Of a stretch of DNA of 5,747 nt, positions 1 to 5,555 are shown one piece after another (positions within the stretch are counted from its first letter, which is position 1; every line of letters starts with the position of its first letter). The DNA comes from UBA11524 sp034104265 (lineage in GTDB: Bacteria > Bacillota > Clostridia > Christensenellales > Aristaeellaceae), in NCBI GenBank assembly GCA_034104265.1, contig JAXEEE010000080.1, forward strand, positions 1 to 5,747, given 5' to 3'. The notes beneath the pieces were generated by a model. It made no database searches. It was not told the origin of the DNA and was given only the letters and a program-made list of their open reading frames with translations. Position numbers and translations under genes: made by a program.

Positions 1-11
1 TGACCCCATCA

Positions 12-38
12 GCCCGGCTCGCCCTCCGCGAGCCGGGC
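12..38. other. GC-rich inverted repeat (10-bp perfect stem)
   Basis: Bases 12-21 pair perfectly with 29-38 (arms GCCCGGCTCG and CGAGCCGGGC) around a 7-nt loop. Neither strand has a T-run after the stem, so it is not a textbook intrinsic terminator. It may be the 3'-end hairpin of a gene beyond the left edge, or one member of the cluster of intergenic palindromes that continues to base 121. Its orientation cannot be assigned. Confidence 0.6.
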
Positions 39-72
39 CTCCGCACAATGATGATGCCCTCCGAATGAGAGT

Positions 73-121
73 CCAGAGAGCCGAAGGCTCTTTGGCGAGG
101 GTCTGGGGCGAGAAGCCCCAG
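73..121. repeat. Paired intergenic hairpins (palindromic element)
   Basis: Two stems lie back to back in non-coding DNA. The first pairs 73-82 with 86-95 (10 bp, one G:T) around a GAA triloop and ends in TTTGG. The second pairs 103-109 with 115-121 (CTGGGGC and GCCCCAG) around a 5-nt GAGAA loop. A run of nine C (125-133) and an alternating CG tract (137-146) follow. I see no reading frame with a ribosome binding site or recognisable product in 1-204. The layout resembles a structured intergenic repeat or small RNA rather than a gene, but whether it is multicopy in the genome cannot be seen here. Confidence 0.5.
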
Positions 122-177
122 CGTCCCCCCCCCTCCCGCGCGCGCGCAGTATGGCCGGAGGGAACCAACCCACTCGC

Positions 178-197
178 GAGAAAAGGGGTGCTCCCCT
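178..197 (-). terminator. Probable intrinsic terminator of the AraC-family gene
   Basis: Read on the minus strand, a short stem (GGGG at 193-196 with CCCC at 185-188, extendable by the A184/T197 pair) with a 4-nt loop is followed directly by TTTTCTC. It begins 8 nt after the TAA stop of the regulator gene. The stem is only 4-5 bp, so termination may be weak, but position and U-run fit a factor-independent terminator. Confidence 0.5.
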
Positions 198-204
198 GCC
201 TGCT

Positions 205-1287
205 TTATTCGTGATGCTCAGCGTGGCGCTGCTGCTCGTATTCGCCGGGAGTGATGCCAGTATACTTCTTGAATACCTGGCAGAAGTAGCTCTTGTTGGG
301 ATAGCCGCAGGAGGCGCTGATGTCCGCCAGGGTTCGCCCGGAGGATTCCGCCAGAAGCTCCTGCGCTTTCTCCATGCGCGTCCGGGTCAGAAAGGTGGAG
401 AAGTGCTGCCCCGTCTTTTCGTGGAAGAGCCGGCAGAAGTACGCCGGCGTCAGACCCAGGGAGCGGCTCAGGTTCTGCTGGGAGTAGGGCAGCGAGCAGT
501 CCGCCTGGATCGAGGCGATCACCCGGTCAATGGGCGCGGCTGTCACCCCCGCAGGACAGGCCCGCAGCCGGCCCGGCAGCGCCGTCAGCCATGCCATCAG
601 CGATTCCTTCGGCCGCCGGGCCATCTCCGCCAGGTTCAGGTCCTCCGTCAGCCGGTTCAGGCTGATCTCCGCATGCTGGCTCCAGACCGCCTCAATCACC
701 AGCGGCACAAAGGCGAAGCATGCCCGGCCCAGCTCCTGCTCCGTGCGCAGCGCACGGGACACATACCCCCCCAGCATGTTGTACTGCCGCCGCTTGATGA
801 TGGTCTGCAGATGCCCCCGGTGCGCGTGGGCCGCCGCCCCGTCCATGGGCGAAACCTGGCTCCACCAGTCGGATACCTCCGCCATGGGGGTCAGATGCTC
901 CTGCCAGACCAGCGGATCGTCGAACTCCTCGCCGATAAACATGGTGCCCTCCTGCTCCAGGGCCACGGAGGCGTTCTCCATCAGCGCGTGGGCGCACAGC
1001 CACATCACCGCGTCCCGGTGCGTGCGGGCGGGGAAGCGGGTCAGGCACAGGAGAATGGTCATCGCGTCGCCGTCCGGGGAGAAGCAGGCGGCGGATTCCC
1101 CCGCCAGGCTCATGGCCGTGCCCACGGACGCCAGCAGCGCGGCGCGCTCCGGGTCGGTGAGGGGCATGTCGGCCTCCCAGCGGAGCAGCCGCCAGGCATA
1201 GGGATTCCGGGGCAGCTCCTCGCCGCTGACAGACTCACCCAGCAGCAGGCATTCCATGGGCGTGCGCGGTTCGGTTGCAGGGGACAT
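205..1287 (-). CDS. AraC-family transcriptional regulator
   Basis: Predicted cytoplasmic DNA-binding regulator of 360 residues. The C-terminal ~105 residues (about 255-353) form a typical AraC-type double helix-turn-helix: first HTH around 269-288 (SQQNLSRSLGLTPAYFCRLF), second around 319-341, ending in the family signature CGYPNKSYFCQVFKKYTGITPGEY. The N-terminal ~250 residues match no domain I recognise; there is no response-regulator receiver domain, no membrane segment and no obvious cupin sugar-binding pattern, so the signal is unknown. The ATG at 1287 is preceded by AAAGGAG (1294-1300) at 6-nt spacing. It lies 166 bp downstream of aroB with its own promoter candidate, so it is probably a separate transcription unit. 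Family assignment is secure; target genes cannot be deduced. Confidence 0.9.
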   Translation of the reverse strand: MSPATEPRTPMECLLLGESVSGEELPRNPYAWRLLRWEADMPLTDPERAALLASVGTAMSLAGESAACFSPDGDAMTILLCLTRFPARTHRDAVMWLCAHALMENASVALEQEGTMFIGEEFDDPLVWQEHLTPMAEVSDWWSQVSPMDGAAAHAHRGHLQTIIKRRQYNMLGGYVSRALRTEQELGRACFAFVPLVIEAVWSQHAEISLNRLTEDLNLAEMARRPKESLMAWLTALPGRLRACPAGVTAAPIDRVIASIQADCSLPYSQQNLSRSLGLTPAYFCRLFHEKTGQHFSTFLTRTRMEKAQELLAESSGRTLADISASCGYPNKSYFCQVFKKYTGITPGEYEQQRHAEHHE

Positions 1288-1323
1288 GGCAGACTCCTTT
1301 CATCGGGCAGGGTGTATAGACAA

Positions 1324-1352
1324 GCAGACGCAGCCGGATCCGGCGCGTCTGC
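1324..1352 (-). promoter_or_regulatory. Inverted repeat in the leader of the AraC-family gene
   Basis: The arms GCAGACGC (1324-1331) and GCGTCTGC (1345-1352) are perfectly complementary. Inside them lies the 12-bp palindrome GCCGGATCCGGC (1333-1344), giving 8 + 4 bp with one bulged A and a GATC loop. It sits about 37 bp upstream of the start codon and downstream of the promoter candidate, so it would be transcribed. No U-run follows, so it is unlikely to be a terminator for aroB. It could be an RNA hairpin or a regulator-binding palindrome; the structure is certain, the role is not. Confidence 0.55.
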
Positions 1353-1369
1353 AAGAAGTGGCTTATCCT

Positions 1370-1398
1370 ATTGTAACTGCTTTTCTTCGTTTTGAAAA
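1370..1398 (-). promoter_or_regulatory. Candidate promoter of the AraC-family gene
   Basis: On the minus strand TTTTCA (1393-1398; 4 of 6 consensus bases) and TACAAT (1370-1375; 5 of 6) are separated by 17 bp. The stretch is AT-rich compared with the rest of the window. Transcription would start near 1363, giving a leader of about 75 nt that contains the 1324-1352 hairpin. Pattern match only. Confidence 0.5.
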
Positions 1399-1453
1399 GG
1401 GTTCTCCGGTGTGGTTTGACACTTTTTTTGCAAACAGTCCCTTTTCGGGTCTG

Positions 1454-2527
1454 TCAGCAGGCGCTCATGCCGCAAAAGAAGGACGGGGCGGTGAAGTGAA
1501 TCCGGCACGTGCCGATCTCGTCCAGCACGATCACCCGCAGGGACGCGCCGACGCTCTTCTTGTCCAGCCCCATGGCGGCGATCAGCTGATCCTCGGGAAT
1601 GTCCGGCAGCTGGGTGGGCATGCCCAGCGCGCGCAGCAGATGATCCAGCCGTGTGGCCGTGCCCAACTCCGTCATACCCCGGCCTTCCGTCAGCCGGGTG
1701 ATCACCGACATGCCCAGCGCCACCGCTTCCCCGTGGCGCAGCCCCGTGTAGTGCTGGCAGGTCTCCACCGCGTGGGCGATGGTGTGGCCGAAATTCAGCG
1801 TCATGCGCAGGCCCGTGTCCGTCTCGTCCTGGGCCACCACGTCCGCCTTGGCCTGAATGCACCGGCGGAGAATCTCGTCAATGCGGCCCATGACAGCCTC
1901 CCGGCCGCCCAGTGCGCATTCCTCCAGCAGGGAGAACAGCGCCGCGTCGCCAATGCAGCCGTACTTGACCACCTCACCCAGACCGTCCCGCCAGTATTCG
2001 GGGGTCAGGGTGGTCAGGACGTCCGGGTCGCACAAAACCAGGCTGGGCTGCCAGAAGGCACCCACCAGGTTCTTGCCCTGGGGCAGATCGACGGCCACCT
2101 TGCCGCCCACGGAGGAATCCACCTGGGCCAGCAGCGTGGTGGGAATCTGCACGAACCGTACGCCCCGCAGGTAGGTCGCTGCCGCCAGACCCGCCAGGTC
2201 GCCGATGACCCCGCCGCCCAGGGCGACGATGGCGTCTTTTCGGGTGATATGGCTGTCGCACAGGAAGGTGTACAGGTCGCTCAGGCGGGCAAGGCACTTG
2301 GTCTGCTCCCCGTGGGGCAGCACGATGGACGCGGTGCGCAGCCCTGCGGCATGGAGGGAGTTCTCCACCCGCTTCAGGTACAGCGGCGCCACATGATCGT
2401 CAGTGACGATGGCCAGGGCGCAGTTCCCCAGCGCTTCCTCCAGGAAGGTTCCCGCCTGGTCAAGGATGCCGGGTGCAATGTGAATCGGGTAGCTGCGCTG
2501 GCCCAGCGCAACGGTGATGGTCTGCAT
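1454..2527 (-). CDS. aroB: 3-dehydroquinate synthase
   Basis: Cytosolic NAD-dependent metalloenzyme of 357 residues that converts DAHP to 3-dehydroquinate, the second step of the shikimate pathway to chorismate and aromatic amino acids. The length is normal for the family. Visible motifs are the NAD-binding GGGVIGD (104-110), DSSVGGK (137-143), and the metal-ligand positions Glu185 (GLGEVVKYG), His248 (NFGHT) and His265 (RHGEA); LDKK (321-324) is the usual C-terminal motif. The start at 2527 (MQTITV) is chosen because GGGAGG lies 7 nt upstream and family members begin near here; an in-frame ATG at 2548 would add seven atypical residues. It follows hom by 24 bp, so it is probably cotranscribed, and is the last gene of the run; no convincing terminator follows it. 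No catalytic residue appears to be missing. Confidence 0.96.
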   Translation of the reverse strand: MQTITVALGQRSYPIHIAPGILDQAGTFLEEALGNCALAIVTDDHVAPLYLKRVENSLHAAGLRTASIVLPHGEQTKCLARLSDLYTFLCDSHITRKDAIVALGGGVIGDLAGLAAATYLRGVRFVQIPTTLLAQVDSSVGGKVAVDLPQGKNLVGAFWQPSLVLCDPDVLTTLTPEYWRDGLGEVVKYGCIGDAALFSLLEECALGGREAVMGRIDEILRRCIQAKADVVAQDETDTGLRMTLNFGHTIAHAVETCQHYTGLRHGEAVALGMSVITRLTEGRGMTELGTATRLDHLLRALGMPTQLPDIPEDQLIAAMGLDKKSVGASLRVIVLDEIGTCRIHFTAPSFFCGMSAC

Positions 2528-2534
2528 GGCGGAG

Positions 2535-2540
2535 CCTCCC
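2535..2540 (-). promoter_or_regulatory. Ribosome binding site deciding the aroB start
   Basis: GGGAGG on the minus strand, 7 nt before the ATG at 2527, lies in the gap after the hom stop codon. The alternative upstream ATG (2548) lies on the wrong side of this site, so the site supports the shorter protein. Confidence 0.7.
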
Positions 2541-2551
2541 TTCGGCATGAA

Positions 2552-3829
2552 TCAGCCCTCCACCCGGATGACGCTCTCCAGCCGGGCGGTGTCGGGGTTG
2601 AGGCGGCCCAGGGCGGTGCGCATGGCCTTCTCGGAGGCCATGTGGGTGATAAAGATCAGCGGAACCCGGCCGTTTTCCACCGCGCCCTTCTGCAGCATGG
2701 TGGCGATGGACACGTTCTCCCGGGCGAAGCACCCGGCAATATCCGACAGCACGCCGGGGGCGTCCTGGGCGGAGAGGCGGATGAAGAAGCAGCTCTGCCA
2801 GTCGTCGGTGAAGGTGAGGCTCTCGTCCGCGTCGGCCCGGTTGGCGAAGGTGGGATGCACATGCACGTCCACCGTGGCGGCGTGGAGAATATCGCCCACC
2901 ACCGCGCTGGCCGTGGGCATGTCGCCCGCGCCACGGCCCTGGAGCATCATTTCCTTGCAGGCGTGGCCGTGGAGGTACACCGCGTTGAAGCTGCCGTTGA
3001 CCTGGGCCAGGGGATGGTCGGCCTTGAGGAAGGTGGGATGCACCCGCACCTCGATGGTGTCGCCGTCCCGCTTGGCGATGGCCAGGAGCTTGAGCACATA
3101 GCCCATTTCCTTGCCGCAGGCGATGTCCGTGGCGGTGACGCGGGTGATGCCCTCCCGGTAGACCTTGCCGTAGGGCACCCGGGCATGGAAGGCCAGGGAG
3201 GCCATGATGGACAGCTTGTAGGCTGCGTCCGTGCCCTCCACGTCATTGGCGGGGTCGGGCTCGGCCAGGCCCAGCCGCTGGGCGTCGGCCAGCACGGCGG
3301 CGTAATCCTCGCCGCAGTCGTACATGCGGGAGAGAATGTAGTTGGTGGTGCCGTTGATGATGCCCATCAGGGTGTCGATGCGGTTGGCCTGCAGGGGGGT
3401 CATCAGCGTGGAGATGATGGGAATCGCGCCGCAGACGCTGGCTTCATAGTACAGGCCTGCGTTGTTGCGCTGGGCGGCCTCCTGCAGGCGGTGCCAGTTC
3501 AGCGCCACGGCCACCTTGTTGGCGGTGACGACGGTCTTGCCGTGCTCCAGGGCGGAGAGGAGGTAGTCCGTGGCGGGCTGCTCGCCGCCCATGAACTCCG
3601 CCACCATGGTGATCTCCGGATCCTCCAGCACGTCGGCAGGGTTGGTGGTCAGCACCTCCTGGGGCACGGAGCAGGAACGGGCCTTGCTCAGGCTGCGCAC
3701 CAGCACCTTCTTCACCCGGACGGTGATGTGATCCCTGTGGGCGATTTCCGGGGCGAAGGAGTGCAGCAGCTCCCACACGCCGCCGCCTACATTGCCGCAG
3801 CCCAGGAATCCGATAACGATCTCTTTCAT
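2552..3829 (-). CDS. hom: Homoserine dehydrogenase with C-terminal ACT domain
   Basis: Cytosolic NAD(P)-dependent enzyme (425 residues) that reduces aspartate semialdehyde to homoserine, the branch point to threonine and methionine. The N-terminal Rossmann fold shows GCGNVGGG (10-17). The catalytic domain carries VTANK with Lys105, GIINGTTNYIL (157-167) and the family signature from Ala183 to Lys205 (including GLAEPDPANDVEGTD). An ACT domain occupies about 348-425, as in the threonine-feedback-regulated form; it is not fused to aspartokinase. The ATG at 3829 is chosen because it gives the usual MKEIVIGFLG start and overlaps the coaX stop as ATGA; an ATG at 3841 lies almost on top of the AAGGAAGGA site (3841-3849), too close for use. 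The overlap suggests translational coupling to coaX. aroB follows after 24 bp. Confidence 0.96.
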   Translation of the reverse strand: MKEIVIGFLGCGNVGGGVWELLHSFAPEIAHRDHITVRVKKVLVRSLSKARSCSVPQEVLTTNPADVLEDPEITMVAEFMGGEQPATDYLLSALEHGKTVVTANKVAVALNWHRLQEAAQRNNAGLYYEASVCGAIPIISTLMTPLQANRIDTLMGIINGTTNYILSRMYDCGEDYAAVLADAQRLGLAEPDPANDVEGTDAAYKLSIMASLAFHARVPYGKVYREGITRVTATDIACGKEMGYVLKLLAIAKRDGDTIEVRVHPTFLKADHPLAQVNGSFNAVYLHGHACKEMMLQGRGAGDMPTASAVVGDILHAATVDVHVHPTFANRADADESLTFTDDWQSCFFIRLSAQDAPGVLSDIAGCFARENVSIATMLQKGAVENGRVPLIFITHMASEKAMRTALGRLNPDTARLESVIRVEG

Positions 3830-4608
3830 TTGGCGACACATCCTTCCTTGTTCCGCTCGTGGATGAGCCGCAGGCCCTTGAGGGTCAGCAGGCCGTCCAG
3901 CTTGTCAATGACCTTGGCCTCCTCGGCCACCATTACGGCCATGCCGCCGGTGGCGATGACCTTCGCGTCTCTGCCCAGCTCCTGCTTGATCTGGTGGACA
4001 ATGTTGCTCACCAGCCCCGCATAGCCGTAGTACATGCCCGCCTGCAGGTTGGTCAGCGTGGTGCGGCCGATGATGCTCTCCGGCTTGGTCAGGGCGAAAC
4101 GGGGGAGCTTCGCCGTGCCGGACACCAGGGCCTCGCTGGCCAGCTTGATGCCCGGACAGATGCAGCCGCCCAGGAACGCCCCGCCCTCATCCACCACGCC
4201 GAAGGTGGTGGCGGTGCCGAAGTCGATGAAGATGCAGGGCCCGCCGTACTCGCTGTAGGCGGCCACCGCGTTGGCGATACGGTCGCTGCCCAGCTCACGG
4301 GGGTTCTCGTAGCGGATGTTGATCCCGGTTTTGATGCCGGGGGCCACCAGCATGGGGGACAGGCCGAAGTAGTTCTGGCACATGTGCTCGATGGTGAAAT
4401 TGATGGTGGGCACCACGCTGGAAATCACGATGCCCTCCACCTGCGCGGGATCCACCTTCTCGTGCTGGAACAGGTTCATGAACAGGATGCCGTATTCGTC
4501 GGAGGAATACATCCTGTTGGTGGATACGCGCCAGTACTTGACCATGTCTTCGCCCTCGAACAGGGCGGTCTTGATGTTGGTGTTGCCGATATCCAGGGTC
4601 AGGATCAT
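3826..4608 (-). CDS. coaX: Type III pantothenate kinase
   Basis: Cytosolic kinase of 260 residues that phosphorylates pantothenate with ATP to 4'-phosphopantothenate, the first step of coenzyme A synthesis. It belongs to the ASKHA-fold, monovalent-cation-dependent CoaX class, unrelated in sequence to CoaA. Motifs are the N-terminal phosphate-binding DIGNTN (6-11), GSDR (107-110) with the expected catalytic Asp109, DFGTATT (129-135) and ATGG (219-222). The length is typical. The start at 4608 has AAGGAGG (4619-4625) 10 nt upstream. It is the second gene of the run, 107 bp after a predicted vitamin transporter S component, and its stop overlaps the hom start by 4 bp. Type III enzymes are known to resist CoA feedback, so control would have to be transcriptional or through uptake (inference). 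Confidence 0.95.
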   Translation of the reverse strand: MILTLDIGNTNIKTALFEGEDMVKYWRVSTNRMYSSDEYGILFMNLFQHEKVDPAQVEGIVISSVVPTINFTIEHMCQNYFGLSPMLVAPGIKTGINIRYENPRELGSDRIANAVAAYSEYGGPCIFIDFGTATTFGVVDEGGAFLGGCICPGIKLASEALVSGTAKLPRFALTKPESIIGRTTLTNLQAGMYYGYAGLVSNIVHQIKQELGRDAKVIATGGMAVMVAEEAKVIDKLDGLLTLKGLRLIHERNKEGCVAK

Positions 4609-4649
4609 GGCAGGAAAGCCTCCTTGGGTATGGATGAGGAATCATGCGC

Positions 4650-4688
4650 CTCCGCCCGCAGGGACGCAGGGGCGTTCCGCGGGCGGAG
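4650..4688 (-). other. Strong hairpin between the transporter gene and coaX
   Basis: Bases 4650-4659 pair perfectly with 4679-4688 (CTCCGCCCGC with GCGGGCGGAG). After a single bulged A (4660) the stem continues with 4661-4667 against 4672-4678 (one G:T) to an AGGG tetraloop. This is a nearly continuous 17-bp GC-rich stem in the 107-bp gap. No U-run follows on the minus strand, so a classical terminator is unlikely. It may set the relative expression of the two genes through RNA processing, stability or partial termination. The structure is read directly; the role is inferred. Confidence 0.6.
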
Positions 4689-4715
4689 CGTGGTGAAACG
4701 GTATGAATGCTGAAA

Positions 4716-5291
4716 TCAGGCCTGGCGGCGGATGCGCCACAGGGCGGTGAGGATGGGCGGGCAGATCAGCGCGGCAGCAATGGCCTCGCAGGGGCCCGCG
4801 CCGCCGGCGGTGGCGCCGATGGCCGTCAGAACAGCGGTGTTGTCAATGCCCGCCATCATGTAGAAGATCAGCATCAGGCCCAGGTACAGGATGGTGTTGG
4901 TCAGGGAGCCGCAGGCAGCGGCCACGGCCACGGCGATGTGCTTCTGCTTTTTCGCCAGGAGCGTGTACACGCCCCAGATCACCAGCGGGATGCACAGCCG
5001 GGGCAGGAAGGTCATCACCACCACCGCCAGGGGGGAGGCGCCCATCAGCGTGCCCACCAGCACGGAGGGCTTGATCAGCGCGGAGGCCATGCTCGTTGCG
5101 CCAAAGGCCAGGCCCAGCACCAGGCCGCTCTTCAGGCCCATGTAAATCGTCCCGATGGCCACGGGGATCACCAGCAGCGTCACGTTGCACCAGCCCAGGG
5201 GAATCATCCCCAGAGGGGTCTGGCCCAGCAGGAAGATCAGGCCGACGAAAAGCGCCAGCAGGACGAGGTTGTTGAGTTGTTTGCGTGCCAT
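4716..5291 (-). CDS. ECF transporter S component, possibly for pantothenate
   Basis: Integral membrane protein of 191 residues and about six hydrophobic segments (roughly 8-24, 36-52, 54-72, 87-112, 117-146, 164-185), with basic residues at both ends. Size and motifs fit the substrate-binding S component of energy-coupling-factor vitamin importers: a short basic N-terminus, a gly-rich stretch after TM2 (GLKSGLVLGLAFGATS, 52-67), FLPRL (95-99) and GSLTNTILYLGL (128-139). Such proteins work with a shared EcfA/A'/T module, which is not encoded here, so it would be a group II system using a module from elsewhere. The ATG at 5291 has GGAGGT (5301-5306) 9 nt upstream. As first gene of the run and next to coaX, pantothenate (PanT-like role) is the most reasonable substrate, but this rests on context alone; other vitamins remain possible. 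Confidence 0.82.
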   Translation of the reverse strand: MARKQLNNLVLLALFVGLIFLLGQTPLGMIPLGWCNVTLLVIPVAIGTIYMGLKSGLVLGLAFGATSMASALIKPSVLVGTLMGASPLAVVVMTFLPRLCIPLVIWGVYTLLAKKQKHIAVAVAAACGSLTNTILYLGLMLIFYMMAGIDNTAVLTAIGATAGGAGPCEAIAAALICPPILTALWRIRRQA

Positions 5292-5310
5292 GACAGTATT
5301 ACCTCCGTTC

Positions 5311-5331
5311 GGGTTCCGGATGCGGATACCC
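5311..5331 (-). promoter_or_regulatory. Hairpin just upstream of the transporter ribosome binding site
   Basis: GGGTTCCG (5311-5318) pairs with CGGATACCC (5323-5331) with one bulged base and a GATG tetraloop. On the minus-strand transcript it ends 4 nt before the GGAGGT ribosome binding site (5301-5306). It lies in a leader of about 125 nt. I cannot match the leader to a known riboswitch class; it may influence translation initiation or simply be incidental structure. Confidence 0.4.
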
Positions 5332-5422
5332 TACGATGTTTGTATTTCTGCCAGCCGGGGCCTGTGGACTCGTCCGGTGCGGATGCTGCCGGCGAAAGGC
5401 GCAGGGGCGTGCAGATGGCACC

Positions 5423-5451
5423 ATTATACATGTTTTGCGCGGGAATGTAAA
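5423..5451 (-). promoter_or_regulatory. Strong vegetative promoter of the four-gene operon
   Basis: On the minus strand TTTACA (5446-5451; 5 of 6 consensus bases) and a perfect TATAAT (5423-5428) are separated by 17 bp. This is by far the best promoter match in the window and lies in a local AT-rich patch. Transcription would start near 5416, leaving a leader of about 125 nt before the transporter ATG. No operator or terminator-antiterminator pair is evident in the leader. Confidence 0.8.
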
Positions 5452-5555
5452 GCGCGCGGGAACCCATGCCGTATGGAAGTACATCAAAAATGCCGTCACG
5501 CAGACGATGCGCACCGGCACGGCCCAGCCGGGAAAGCGCCCCGGAAAGGCCCGGA

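Noticed and set aside
151..1395. A 414-codon open frame on the plus strand
   Set aside because: It lies antisense to the AraC-family gene, is rich in Arg, Gln and Gly, has no recognisable domain, and its start sits within a GC-rich non-coding tract.
1416..1421. Perfect TTGACA on the plus strand as a promoter
   Set aside because: There is no -10-like hexamer at the right spacing (bases 1439-1444 are C/T-rich) and no plus-strand gene downstream.
1439..1449. aroB intrinsic terminator formed by CCC/GGG just after the stop codon
   Set aside because: The stem is only 3 bp (extendable past a mismatch) and the following minus-strand bases are not a proper U-run, so I do not call it.
3839..3841. Upstream ATG as the hom start (four extra residues)
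   Set aside because: The ribosome binding site directly abuts this codon, while the ATG at 3829 gives the family-typical N-terminus and the ATGA overlap with coaX.
1256..4024. A 922-codon open frame on the plus strand spanning aroB and hom
   Set aside because: It is antisense to two complete, motif-bearing enzyme genes with their own ribosome binding sites. Its translation is a low-complexity mix rich in Gly, His, Gln and Ala with no domain, as expected from the opposite strand of GC-rich coding DNA.
3859..4713. A 284-codon open frame on the plus strand opposite coaX
   Set aside because: It mirrors a well-supported kinase gene and its sequence is biased Gly/His/Ala/Val low-complexity without a family match.
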